From: Adiantum capillus-veneris
Taxonomy: Eukaryota > Streptophyta > Polypodiopsida > Polypodiales > Pteridaceae
Direction of reading: 5' to 3'
Assembly (NCBI GenBank): GCA_014529385.2
Contig: CM043947.1
Coordinates: 123,892,891-123,956,890 of the forward strand
Length of the DNA: 64,000 nucleotides
Shown here: piece by piece, positions 36,896 through 49,023 of the stretch
Layout: the number at the start of each line of letters is the position of its first letter
How positions within the stretch are numbered: the first letter of the stretch is position 1
The notes under the pieces: model-generated
What the model was told of the DNA's origin: nothing
The model's database searches: none
Seen by the model: only the letters and a program-made list of their open reading frames with translations
Program-made: the position numbers and the translations under genes

Positions 36896-39529
36896 CTATG
36901 AGATCTGATGCACATCTAGTATCTCAATATGTACTTCTGCATCTTTGTCATCAAACCCTACTTCTTCGTTGCTCTCCGCATCAACTTCAATATTTGACAC
37001 TTCATCTCTAGATTCAGGCGTATGCTCAACACTGACTTCTAGCTCAAAATCCAAACTTATGTCATCCGTCGGCGCTGCAGTTTGTTCACGAATCACCTGT
37101 TCGAACTCAACGTCCAATTCTTCACACACTTGCTTGCTCTGTGGAGCAACTTGAACAACATAGAGACACCACAGTTTAGACAGATCATTTTCATCATTCT
37201 CTCTCCACAATGAATCTAGTGTGAACACAACTTGTTCACAATGCTCCGGATGTAACGAATGTATCCCACACATCTGTCACACCCGCCTAGAGTTCACTTG
37301 AATCAATCCACTCTTGTCTTTGCGCACACAGCTACATTAGGGCCGCTGGTTATAACTTTGAACCACTTGACATCAAAGATAAAAATATCAAACTTTCTAA
37401 AGTTGATCTTCAAGATGTCTTGGATGTAGCCAGAGTATTCAAGCTGGCTAGTCTCTATGTTCTCATCCCTTGCACTATTCCTAGTTTCTTGGATGAAGCT
37501 TTCCCTAACACCATTGTCAAAAGTGACCCTTCCTTTGTCGATCCCTTGCACTTTGAAGTGTTTCCCATGCGACCACAAAGCTCCATATTTGTGATACTGC
37601 AGCCACAAAATTGAAACATACTTGAAGTTATCAAAGTGATGTTATCATATGGAGCTCAAAAAGGAAGTTGTGAAAATATACATGCCAATCGCAACCCCTT
37701 GAAATCTCCTCTTCCTATTTAGTAATCAACACTCCATTCCTCTTTGCCTCTGATATTGTCGCATCTAACCATTAATCAGTTGGAAAGTCAAGCAATTTTT
37801 GAAGATGATTTGGAAAAGGAAGGTTTCTAGTGGCATGGTTGCGCTTAAACTGCAGGCAATCTCTAAAGCTTTGTTGCATTTCCCCTTCATACCTCTCTAG
37901 ACACTTTTGCATGATGTTTGAGTTGAGAAAGAAAAATCTCATAACCTTTCCTCGCATTGTGATGTCCATCTTCCTAATGATGCCTTGTCCTTGTGGCTTG
38001 TCCCGTGTCACCTTTACATTGACCTCAATAGTACACATTCGGGGCATCTCTGGATCAATTGAGACCAAAATTTCATTGACGAGGACAAGAGACTCTTTTA
38101 CAAGACATCTGTCGGTCATTCTACCCTCGGGGCGAGCTCTTTGACGAACGAACCCCTTTACAGTCTTCATAAATCTCTCCAAGACGAACATCCACCAACT
38201 ATGAACTTCCCCAGCAACTATAACTTCATCAACCACATGCACAAGTCATGCATTTGGATGGTAAGAATGTTTGTTGGAAAGTACTTCTCCACCATGCACT
38301 ATCCTTCAATAGCATTTAAGCATGCTGCATTGATGTTGTCTTCTCTTATCTCTTTTGAACAGATCCAACGTACCAACTCACTAATTTCGTAGATTGTCCT
38401 TCAAATTTTATCTGTCAAAGAATTCTTTATGGGAATTGCTAAGATAAACTATAAAAATTTGTGCCAATTGTGGGACTTAAGACCACTGAGATTGTCATCT
38501 CTCGTAAAAGCCATTTTCAAACATCACATGCACCCAGTGGGAGTCTTGCTTCTTCACTTGTTCTCTTTTGCAAACCTCCCATTGGGTTTAAGTCAAGGCC
38601 ACATCTCTGGCATTCGACCGACAGCCTGCAGGTCATCTCTTCGGGCCTTGCTCTCCCTTTTTCCACTGATGGTTTTCCATATGATCTCCCCCACATTTTT
38701 TAAGATGTGCATTGGGTCAAGCAAATCATTAATCAACAGGTCACTCTAGTACTGGAGCTCATGGAAAATAGAATGTCTTTTCATTCTAGGTGGCATCCAA
38801 TCTCCCCTCTCTAGCCACATGTTTTTCCAATCACTCGCTTTCAGTGGATGCATGTCATGTCTGCATATGTTTGGTCCATGTAGCTCATGTCCTTCAGGCA
38901 AAAATCTACCATGCTACTCCTAAACTTGCTCAAATGCTCAAAGTAGCTGAAGTCAAATTGAGGACCACAGTTCAAACATGAATGATTGCTCTAGTAGCTC
39001 AACCCTGAAACATCACAAAATTAAAATATAAAAGCGTGTGTGAGGGTTTCAAAGGCACTTACTTGAGCACTCATGGAAGCCTGCCAATCGTGCATGGTCC
39101 ACATGAGAATGCCTTGCACGTGTACATTCCGTCGTCCAATTGGTTGGGACATATCAACCACATCAATTCCTGTCCACAAGATTTGTACCTCTTCTATAAG
39201 TGGTGCCAGATAGACGTCCATGTTCTTTTCTTTGTACTTTTCTAGGACGATCAGTGATAACAACACATGGCCCTTCTTGATAGCTATCCATGGTGGAAGA
39301 TTATAATTAACCAGACAAATAGGCCATGTGCTTCATGATGAACTCCGTAATCTAAATGGGTTTGCTCCGTCCATTGCCAGACCAAAGCGGATACATCGAG
39401 GCTCATTCTTAAATGTAGGACAACTTTCCTCAAAAAGAGACCGTGATTACGTATGCGCTGGTCACAGATTTTTATTCGAAAGATTTGGTGCTTGCAATGA
39501 GCACAAGGACACGCCATCCTATCATCCAT
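36896..39529 (-). pseudogene. tnp2-type CACTA transposase with DUF4218 and DUF4216
   Basis: The N-terminus at 39529 keeps the Cys/His cluster (CPCAHCKH). After a deletion the tnp2 domain follows: FGLAMDGANPFRLRSSS (then a stop), LVNYNLPPWIAIKKGHV, MDVYLAPLIEEVQILW and LMWTMHDWQA (39425-39021), then a heavily broken part to 38400. DUF4218 is 37772-38242 (FVLERFMKTVKGFVRQ), DUF4216 is 37303-37608 (ILKINFRKFDIFIFDVKWFK), and the acidic C-terminal tail is 36896-37273. Unlike the plus-strand copies, the core of tnp2 is present, but stops make it inactive. Confidence 0.85.
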
Positions 39530-39604
39530 ACTTTATCTACCAATGATGCAACAGATAATTAAAACACTCTAGTTGTTATAACTACACACTACTAACTACA
39601 TGAC

Positions 39605-39908
39605 AACCTCACATTCTCTACCCAGGCCCGATCCCGCCACACCTCGGATATTAGGACCATAGGGTAATAATCTTGTCTTTATTGGTCAATGACTATATAT
39701 TAAGGTTGTTGAAGTCTGTGTGCGATTTTGAAGTTCAATTGCATTATTTTACTTTTTTTTATCAATTTCCTTTTTCATTTTGAAGTACACAAGGCGCTTT
39801 TGAAGTTCGATTGCATTTTTTCAACTATTTTCCACTAGCTCTGACAACCTCACATTCTCTAGCCATGCCCGATCCCCGCACACCTCGGTCTAGAGGTGGA
39901 CGGAGATT
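39605..39908 (-). repeat. Duplicated CACTA leader sequence
   Basis: Two copies (39605-39647 and 39847-39908) match, in reverse complement, the leader upstream of the plus-strand transposase (9551-9612): CACCTCTAGACCGAGGT, GCGGGGATCGG and AGAGAATGTGAGGT. The TTGACCAATAAAGAC segment (about 39676-39690) matches 9513-9527. Confidence 0.8.
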
Positions 39909-39984
39909 AGGACCACATGGTCAATGACTATATATTAGCATTTTTGAAATCTTTGTGCGCTTTTGAAGTCCAATTGTGCTAGCA

Positions 39985-41815
39985 CTTTTCAAACCTATAA
40001 CCTAAACCTAACCTAAAACCCCATAACCTAACCTAACATAGCCTAGCCTAACCTATAACCTAACCTATAACCTCACCTATAACATAACCTAATCTCCATT
40101 TTCATTTTTTGAAGTCATTCCTGAAATCCGTTTGTGTTTTTTTTACTTTTTTCCGGTAGCTCCAACCTAGCTGATAATCTAACCCAACCTATAATTTAAA
40201 CCTAACCAAACATAGCATAACCTAGCCTATAACCTATAACCTAACCTATAACCTTAAACTAGCCTATAACCTAACCTAATCAAAGTCCGTTTGCGTTTAG
40301 AAGTACACGAGTCATCTTCGAAGTCCATTTGCATTTTTTCTACTATTAATTGCTGCTAGCTCTAACCTAACCTATAATCTAACCTAACCTATAACCTAAA
40401 CCTAATATAACCCTAAACCTAAACCTAACCTATAAGCTAACCTAACGAAAGTCTGTTTGCATTCTTTTGAAGTACACAAGTCACCTTCGAAGTCCGTTTG
40501 CATTTTTTCTACTATTAATTTGTTGCTATCTCTAACGTAGTCTATAATCTAACCTAACATATAACCTAAACCTAACCTAACTAACATAACCTACAACCTA
40601 ACCTATAACCTAACCTAGCCGAAGTCCCTTTGAGGTTTTTGAAGTACACTAGTCATCTTCAAAGTCCATTTGCATTTTTTCTACTATTGATTTATCGATA
40701 GCTCTAACCTAACCTACAATCTAGCCTAACTTGTAACCTAAACCTAAACTTAACCTATAATCTAACATAAAACTAACCTATAATCTAGCCTATAACCTAA
40801 CCTAGTAGAAGTCCGTTTGCATGTGTTTCTTCTACTATGAAATTGCCATTAGCTCCTGCCTAACATAGCCTATAACCTAAACCTAGTCTATAACCTAATC
40901 TAGCATAACCTATAGCCTAAACCTAACCTAGTCTATAACCTAAACCTAGTCTATAACCTAAACCTAATCTATAACCTAATCTAGCATAACCTATAGCCTA
41001 AACCTAACCTAGTCTATAACCTATAACTTAGTCTATAACCTAAACCTAGTGTATAACCTAATCTAGCATAACCTATAGCCTAAACCTAACCTATAACCTA
41101 ACATAATTGAAGTGAGTTTGCTTTTTTTCTACTATTTGTCGCTATCTTTAACCTAGCCTATAACTGACACAATCTTGCATGTGTGAATGGTGTGTATTCT
41201 AACCCAACCATTGTTTTCAAGGTGTTATCTTAAATAGATCTTCCTTTGATGAAACCTTGTTTGATCAATAATACCCTTATCCAGAGTGAGAGAGAGTCTT
41301 AGGGAAATTAACTTGGAAATAATTTTGTAAGCTATATACTGACATCATGGTTATGGGCCACCAATGTTTCAGTGGAGCATCATATTTTTATCGAACCAGA
41401 CCTATAACCTAAACATTAGTTAACTTAACTTATAACCTAACCTAACCTTTTACGTATATAGAACCTATAACCTAACCTATAACCTAACCTGTTGCCTAAA
41501 CCTAACCTATAATCTAGCTAACTTAGCCTATAACCTATAACTTAACTTAACCTATAACTTAAACCTAGCCTTGAACCTAACCTATAAGCTAGTTTAACCT
41601 AATTAACATCCTTTTACCTAACCTATAACCTAACATAACCTATAAGCTAACCTAGCATAGAACCTAACCTAACATATAACATAAACCTAATCTAACCTAA
41701 CCTATGACCTAACCTAGCCTAACATATAATCAACCTCCATTATAACCTATAACTTATTAACGTATAACCTATACCCTAATCTAACCTATAACTTAAACTA
41801 AATCTAACCGAAATC
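39985..41815. repeat. Degenerate AACCTATAACCTAA minisatellite, about 1.8 kb
   Basis: Units CCTAACCTATAACCTAAACC and variants recur across the stretch. They are punctuated every 150-200 bp by a spacer of the type GAAGTCCGTTTGCATTTTTT-CTACTA. A non-repetitive island lies at about 41165-41400. The units resemble, but are not, the plant telomere repeat CCCTAAA. Confidence 0.92.
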
Positions 41816-41829
41816 TATACCTAAACCTC

Positions 41830-42080
41830 ATCAATCGCATAATTTCAAAAACGACATTATTCAAAACGAAATTTCTTCGAAACATAATTTCAAAACAAGA
41901 TTTTTTCATAGCATAATTTTGAAACAACATAATTTTAAAACAATATGACGACATGGTAGCGTAATTTCATAACGTAATTTCATAACATAATTTCATAGCA
42001 TAATTTTGAAATAAAATTACCCCAAACCATGATTTCACAACACAAACCATAATTTCAAAACAAAGTTTTTCCAAAGCATT
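41830..42080. repeat. CATAATTTC(A)AAAC short repeat array
   Basis: At least ten imperfect copies of CATAATTTCAAAAC/CATAATTTCATAGC in 250 bp, directly after the AACCTA array. Confidence 0.85.
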
Positions 42081-42866
42081 ATTTCTAAACAAAATGGCAT
42101 AAAAACTTAAAGCATTGAAAGTCTAAAAATTGAAATTTCTTTTTGTTAATATACAAATTAATTTAATATGCATTAAAATTTTGAGCACGTACATGCGGCC
42201 TATTTGAGCAATAAAGGGTCTTGTAAATGTCCTTGCTATTTGAGGACATAGTTTGAGTTAAAAATACCTTTTGGAGACCAAGATACAAGCCAAAGTTCCT
42301 GTATTCTGGTCCTATAACTGTTGCTGTTTCAAGTGCAGTTTACTAAAAGTGCTCTAACTTTTCCCAATTGAGTCAGGTATAGCCTCGGGGGGTTTCATTG
42401 TTTAGTACCCCCTATATAACCTGCGTTCACAAGGTATTAAAAAAATCCCTCTTTTAACATGTCTGAATGAATAAAATGACCCCTTATTTTAGGAATTTTT
42501 TTCAAAATTGAATATAAAAACCCCTGATTATAATGTATCTCTGTTAAACTGCCTAAAATTTTGACATTTTAAAACCCCTACTTTTGCACTCACGTTATAA
42601 ATTAATATGATTACATAGTGCACCCCCAGAGGGTATAGCTAGGAAGAAAGCTTGCGAGCAATAGCACACACCTTTTGGTTTTAGAACTAAATTCTACTAG
42701 GTTTCCTAAATCCAAACTTTTAGGGCACCCGAAGACCAGTTTCCAAAGAACAAAAAGTCACAAGTTCCTGACGTTTGAGAGACCTTACCAGGGGCAAAAA
42801 GGGATAAGTTCCACTAAGCCAAAGTGAGCTTCTGAAGGACTATCTTCAGAGTTTTGAGTGACCCTT
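42081..42866. other. Anonymous DNA before the gag-protease element
   Basis: No gene was seen. It would be the place for a 5' LTR of the element that follows, but nothing here matches the candidate 3' LTR at 49024-49754. Confidence 0.45.
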
Positions 42867-43011
42867 AACTATGATAAATAATCCACCACCAGGGTTTTCT
42901 AATCCACTCAGAGACATGCAAAACGCTACAATGCCAACAATAGGGGGATTCGGAGAATACTAAGAGGAGAGGCATCCTCTGATTGACAAACCAAACGCGA
43001 GATTCATCAAA

Positions 43012-43341
43012 GTGAATGAATCCATGAAAGTTCTTACAGATTACCCTCATGAGGGCATATATAGATTCACAAACAAGGATCCAAACATCTTCTATGGGTG
43101 TGTAGAACCCATTGCCAAGGAGTTGACTACCCATAAGAACCCCTATGCCTCCACATATATAGATGCCCACAAAGTGCAAGTTTTGATGGTAGATAAGTAT
43201 GGTGGTGAGTACAAGCTTGTTGATCCAATTGACCTAGAGAGATATATGTACAAGGATACTCCTTTCTCTACTTACTTTCAACCAATAATGATGCAAGAGC
43301 ACATATCAGAGAGGATCCCATCGGGATTTTCTCCAAGATGA
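43012..43341 (+). pseudogene. N-terminal frame of the gag-protease element, unknown
   Basis: 109 codons with no motif I recognise. It lies directly upstream of gag on the same strand and may be the N-terminal region of the gag protein. The intervening frames have a stop at 43339-43341. Confidence 0.4.
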
Positions 43342-43380
43342 GAGGAGAGCACGAGAGACATCTTTCCAAGAGACCACGAA

Positions 43381-44020
43381 TTGGTCAGATTAGTGACTGG
43401 AAAAAAACGATTAAGACCATACCTAGTGGCTCAATGTGTCAAGACAAAGTACGGTGGGTCAGGAAATCTATGTGCTCAAGTATCTTTCTTCAAACAAGTT
43501 TTGAGAGTTGAACAGATTGCATATTTCCATACTCAATATGAGGGATTTGGGTTGACATTAGAAGGAACAGCTTTGACTTGGTTCCAACCACTAAATAGAG
43601 ATGATTTTTCCAACACAGCACAACTCTTACAAGAGTTTGTAGAGGAATTCTCAAAAAGGGGGATCAAACACAACACAGTGTCCCAAATCTACGCTTTCAA
43701 ACAGCAAAATAACAAAAGATGTGAAGGAAGCATTGCTTCGCTTCAAACAATACATCAAGAGATATCCTGTGAGAGAGCTACCGCAAGATGAGAGATTATC
43801 AATTCTCTTCATGGAGGGTTTGAGGAATGAAACTCTGAAAAAGTATCTACATCTAAAAGGATGCACAATTTTTGAGCAAGACACTAGAGAAGCTCTTTAT
43901 CTAGTTAACAATTGTAAGGCCTACGGAGAGGTGACTGAAGATACAGACAACACGACTAGTAGTGCCTCATTTATGAAGAGTGAATCGACAAATAATATAG
44001 GTGTTCAAAATCCTTGGTAA
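43381..44020 (+). pseudogene. Retrotransposon gag capsid region
   Basis: Two frames (43381-43791, 43721-44020) joined by a frameshift. The first has the Retrotrans_gag landmarks GFGLTLEGTALTWFQPL and LLQEFVEEFSKRG. The second continues with EALLRFKQYIKRYP, LSILFMEGLRNETLKKYLHL and a Thr-rich end. Sequence continues in frame past TAA at 44018-44020 into the zinc-knuckle region. Confidence 0.85.
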
Positions 44021-45049
44021 CCAATCATTGATCAAGTGGTTGAGGGGGTAATTAGAAGAATAAACCAAGGCTACATATAGAGCCCAATTGTACAACAGCC
44101 TCAATTGAGGATATGTAATACTTGTGGAAGGGATCATCCCACTCCATGGTGTAGCACTCAACAAAAGACACAACAAATGGTAGTGCAACAATTATCTCTT
44201 CCATCTCTTCTAAATGATGGTAGAGTAGTAGTCAACTACACTCATCCAACGCATGTACCACAACCTGTGAAAAACCAGTAGTCCATGGATGAGAATACTG
44301 TCATGTTCATAGCCAATCATGAGTATGGCTCAAGGAACATCCTCACAAGGCAAGAACAACCATTGGCTGGATCACTAGCTATGAAACAAAAAGGTCCATG
44401 ATATGAGTGTGGAGGTGATCATTGGGCACAAAGTTGTCCAAACAAGGGTCCACAAATAGAATTATCTGTATTTTGTGAACGTTGTAGGATAGACCATCTA
44501 CGCCAACACTGTGCTAAAAATCCAAACTACATAGGGAAAGCAACAATGAACATTGTACGCGTAATGCCTTCCTCAAGCGGATCCGAGGTAGAACCCGCCA
44601 TTCCTTTAACTGTGATGACTCGAGCTCAAGCTCAAGAAGCTGCCAAAAGTAAACCAGTTGAAGAAGCCACATCGCCTATTCAAACAAAAATTGAGAACAT
44701 ATCGGTGAGAACAGGAAGAAAGTCGTGGAGAGCCAAACGGGATAAAATGAAAGCAAAGAGGCTGTAGAAGAAAGCTGCTTTGGAAACTAAACTAAACCAA
44801 ACAAAAGAACAGCTTAGACGAGATAAAGAAAGCAAGAAAAACAAAAAGGGACCTAAAGAGTCAAAGACTAACTCGGGAGGTTCAGTCTTGGTTGACAAAG
44901 TCTTTGAACCTTTGGATGCTAGGCTAAAGACCAACCAAAACCAAGAGGATAGATGGCGGACATGTCCTCATCCAGGGTATGAAAAAGAGAGGTTGAAAAT
45001 GTGCAAGGAGCTCATCCAAAAGGCCCAAGCTCTTATGGAACCAGCTTGA
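44021..45049 (+). pseudogene. Nucleocapsid with three zinc knuckles and a charged linker
   Basis: Knuckle 1 is CNTCGRDHPTPWC (about 44119). Knuckle 2 is YECGGDHWAQSC (about 44402), with a TGA codon where its first Cys is expected. Knuckle 3 is CERCRIDHLRQHC (about 44477). All have three rather than four residues between the second Cys and His (CX2CX3HX4C). The following frames (44546-44767, 44780-45049) are Lys/Glu-rich. Several in-frame stops (for example near 44080, 44278, 44399) show decay. Confidence 0.75.
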
Positions 45050-45729
45050 GATGCTCCAAAAGTGGAGGTGCTAGTCCACAAAAAATTCCAAGAATTTGAA
45101 ATTCATGGTATTGTAAATAAAGACCAAGAAGAGCCAAAAGTTGAAGCACCTTTAGATACAAGAGAAGTAGACAATACCAGAGACGGGGTGGATCACAACC
45201 AGTGATGCCTGTTTCGGAGGTAGAAGAACCGTGGCCACAATCCTTGGAATTAATTAGAAACCAAAAAGATGGTATTGCTACCTTACAATCAGCACCTATC
45301 CTGAGATAAACATGGACCACAAATTTTTCCCATGGGATATATGATCTCTATACTGGGATGTTGGGTCTGTTGTATCTGAAGAGAGTGAACCACACTCTCT
45401 ACAAACTTTGCCATCTTTCATAGGAGAACTTGAAACAAAGTTGGATGTTAAAATGGTACCTTCTCAGTGGAAAGCCACACAAAAATGATGGATATCAAGA
45501 GCTTGCACAAAATGATGTCTTCTCCTATACAATGCACACTTTATCTCTCAAAGCTACTAAAAATTAGACCGCACCTATGGGTCCAAATGGGAAAAAACCT
45601 AGAAAATATGGGATTGAAATTCCCTTCACATGACCATCTTGTGGACAAAAACATGGATGAAACCTCACCTAAGAAGCCACAGACAAAGCCAATACCACTA
45701 AATAAGGTGGGTGACTACTATGAAGGAGA

Positions 45730-46199
45730 ATAAGAAAACACCACCTTACCACTTGAGTACAAGGGAGTAAAAAAGGTTTCTATATTAGATAGTGGGACAG
45801 TAATTGCCATTGCAACCAAAGAGATATGGAAAAAAATGGTAAAAACCTTCTCTTACAAAAACTCAAATGAAACTACAATTAGAGGATGGGTACGTGGAGT
45901 AACGGATAGGAATATTAGAACAAATCATTGTATCCTCGTGTAGCATCGAGTATGAGCATACATTTGCCATAATGAATTTTGACAAGAGCAGGAACTTTGA
46001 CATCATATTGGAGAGACCATTCATGCATCAACTCAAAATGGTACAAGACTGGGGCTATGACTATATCTACCTAAGACACAGAGAGGTCACTACCAAAATT
46101 AGTGTCAAAGATCATAGCTATATAGATGTAGAGCGAACCCCGGGGGAAGAATTAAACTCCACAACTGATTTCGAAAGAAAAAAGCGCATATTTGGATGA
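45730..46199 (+). pseudogene. Retropepsin-like aspartic protease
   Basis: The active-site motif ILDSGTVIAI lies near 45781. MNFDKSRNFDIILERPFMHQ (about 45972) fits the C-terminal 'DIILG...' segment of retropepsins, with Gly changed to Glu. The frame is broken at 45733 and near 45925. Confidence 0.7.
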
Positions 46200-48137
46200 A
46201 CGGAGCTCCTATGAGTGGAAGTCTTAGAAAGGAAGATTGCATTTTAGAGCGTTCAGAAGAAAATGAAGCTTACATTAAGGAACCATTTCCAGAGGAGTTA
46301 TTTGAACCCTTCAAATGGGATCAAATACTGGCCACTCTTGATGTATATGTGAATGAGATGACCCTGACCAAATTTTGTGATGAAGATGGGTATGATATAA
46401 CTCCCTTATCTACAATAAAGGTGTTAAAGGAAGCTAATGAGGTTTGTGAGTGTGAAAGCAGAAAAGGTGAAACAGATAGCTACTTCCTAGAGCATGATGC
46501 CAAACTGCAAATGAAGGAAGTAGAGCAAGCACAAGAATATGTCATCATTGACATACCAGAAGAATCAACATAATATGTTTCAAAGAAGCCAACTACAAAA
46601 AAAGTACAAATGAAAGGAGATGAAGGAGCAAAGTTTCCAAGTTCAACGGCAAATCTTCCACAAACACAAGATCAAAAGAACAAACATGGATAAGGACAAA
46701 GATCAATTGTCTCCTACCATGATCAAACTCAGCATATGTGGAGAAACAGGACTCAAAATCACATGTGCAGTTGTGATAGATCCAAAAGCAACAAAGAATA
46801 TAATGACTTATGAAACGTGGATCATGATGGGAAAGCCACCAATCACAAAGCTAGAGAAGATCATGTCTACAAGTTAAAAAACAACAATTTTTAGCTTTAG
46901 AGTGGCACAATCTGTACTCAGGAGTACAAGGATAACTTTCCACTTTATCGACTCCCATCATATCAAAGAGAGTCTGATCCTGACAGAGAGCTAGAGGAAC
47001 ATCTTCTTTCAACAAAAAACAAAAGCTTCAACAACAACACCATCAAAAGCTCCAAAAGCACCTCAAGTCAATGCAAAAAAGGACCAACCAAGCATAGCAG
47101 AAAAAGGTAAAGCAAAGGTAAACACTGAAGTATATCAACCTCGTAAGACAATTTTACCTTCAACGAGCCTACATCAAAATTCCAACGACGCTTCTACATC
47201 AAGAGCCAACCCATCAACAATGCAATGGAAACCAAAGCAGAAAGTCTACCAACCAAAGTTTCCATCACATCAAAGCATTAGGAAGAAGCCGAAGAATGTC
47301 AACCAAGTGTCGGTATCCAAAGAGCACATCAAAGTCAAAGACCTTGTTTGGATACATGAAAGACAAGTTGAACCTCAACCACAAAAGGTGGCAGGGTGGA
47401 TAGCATAAAATGAGTCAATCACTGCTCCATGCTACTTCCAAGGAAACACTAATGTTTGGGCCAAAAAGCCCAAAGTAATAGCGTTGATATACTTGCCTCA
47501 ACCAAGGAGTTCTACAAAAAGCAATACGAGCTATAAATGCAAGACAAACAACTCAACCAAGAGAAAGAGATACCACAAAAGGCAAAAGCAAAAATCAAAG
47601 CAACAAGAAATGCAAAAATTATGGGTACTAAAGTCAGATTTCAGCAAAGCTACCCAACACAAACAGAGATAACAGTGGATGATTCCAATTAAGCTACTTG
47701 AGGCACAAGGATTTTATGAAGGTAGCACCAAAAGTTGTAGCTCAACTTGGAAATATGATGATCATCAAGAAGCACAAGGCTCTACCCAAAGGAACACAAT
47801 TAATAGAAAGAGCGAACAACCAACCACCACTAAGGGTGCTACAACCTCCAGATGGATACCTTGTCCTCAATTACAAAAGCAATGCTTCTATAACAGAAAT
47901 CATCAAATATGGCTAATGAAGCTTAGTGCCCATCAAGACAAAGCAGAAGACAAGATTCCAAAGATGGTCACACAAGGACCCAAAACAAGAAGGGTTCATA
48001 AATCGCTAGAAGAAACTCAACCACAAAGCGCCCACACACAGATTCAATCGCTTCTCATGCAAGATAAAGCAAAGACTACATTAGTCTCTATAACAACTGA
48101 AGGACTTGTTTCACAAAGTAGTGACAACATATTGTAG
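46196..48137 (+). pseudogene. Unassigned frames downstream of the protease
   Basis: 46196-46573 encodes a Glu-rich protein segment without a known domain. 46620-46877 (TCAVVIDPKATKNIMTYETW) resembles a second retropepsin half with DPKAT at the active-site position. 47220-47408, 47484-47672 and 47679-48137 are Gln/Lys/Ser-rich and low in complexity. No polymerase motif (YxDD), RNase H or integrase motif was seen. Their shared strand and close spacing suggest one decayed long frame. Confidence 0.45.
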
Positions 48138-48827
48138 GCAAGTCAACAAGAGACAAAATATGCCAACCTAATCAATAAAATGGTGGCATCCAAAGACCAA
48201 CACAATAGAAGAGGCCTAAATTTCCAAAACTTATGGAATTGGGTTTCTGGCCTTGAACAGGTAAGTCCAAGTCGCCATTAAAAATACATGGCATAAAAGT
48301 CAGAGTTGGGCAGTTAAGCCACTAAATGAGTGAGGCATTAGTCCCAAAGGTTCATGTAATATTCTATGTGGTTTAAGCATCTTAGTTATTCTAGGTACTA
48401 CTCAAGCTGGAAGAGTTGAGGTTAATTACATTGTGTTGCTCATGCTGGTATAGGTGAGCATAAGAGTCGAAGTTGTTGTAGTATAGTGGTAAGTGAAGGA
48501 GGAAGTGCAAAAGACACTCACGCACTCAGCACAGTGAGGTATGAATGGATAAGCTTCTACATCAAAATCCCTTCTTGGAAACGTAGAATCTATTGACACA
48601 TCCTTTGATGTCACATGTGCTACATTTGTTCCTTGAAGCACCCATCATCTCATCTCTTACGCTGCATGCTTTTTTTTGACAAATTTTCATATGCATAGAG
48701 AGTGTCCCATAATTGTCACTTGCATTAGGCACTCTTTCTTTGTTTCTCCCAAGCACTCACCTTGCATGACAACTACTTCAATTCCAAATGCTCAACTCCA
48801 ATAAGAGAGTATACCAAAGGCACTTTT

Positions 48828-48970
48828 TCTCTACACCCTCTTTAGCCTCAAATTAGGAATGCCTTCTTCATTTACCTCTATTTACCTCTCTCTCTGTCCA
48901 TGATCTCTGTAGCTTCTGATTAGGTGTAGAAGATAGAGATTATCTCTCCCTATATGCACCTCCTATCTAC
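48828..48970. repeat. Dispersed 140-bp repeat (copy of 55511-55655)
   Basis: Contains CACCCTCTTTAGCCTCAAAT, AGGAATGCCTTCTTCATTTA and GTGTAGAAGATAGAGATTAT, all present in the same order at 55511-55655. The CT run differs in length. Confidence 0.9.
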
Positions 48971-49023
48971 AAGACTGCACAATGTCGTGTCAAGGGAACG
49001 ACACAAAGTAGGAATGGGGGAAT

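Larger units (their letters stand above)
35703..39912 (-). mobile_element. CACTA element, minus strand, decayed and 3'-truncated
   Basis: The order from high to low coordinates is leader repeats (39847-39908, 39605-39647), tnp2-type gene (39529-36896), then a Transposase_24-like gene (about 36640-35801). This is the same layout as the plus-strand copy 2. It is cut by the gypsy 5' LTR at 35702, so the 3' terminus is missing. The proteins are clearly diverged from copies 1 and 2, so it is a different subfamily. The repeats at 39985-42080 may be its 5' region. Confidence 0.82.

Noticed and set aside
39985-41815. Interstitial telomere
   Set aside because: The units are mostly AACCTATAACCTAA, not CCCTAAA, and lack perfect telomere arrays. 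A CACTA-associated minisatellite is more likely.
39985-42080. CRISPR-like array because of regularly spaced repeats
   Set aside because: Repeats are degenerate, spacers are not unique, and the DNA is clearly plant nuclear.
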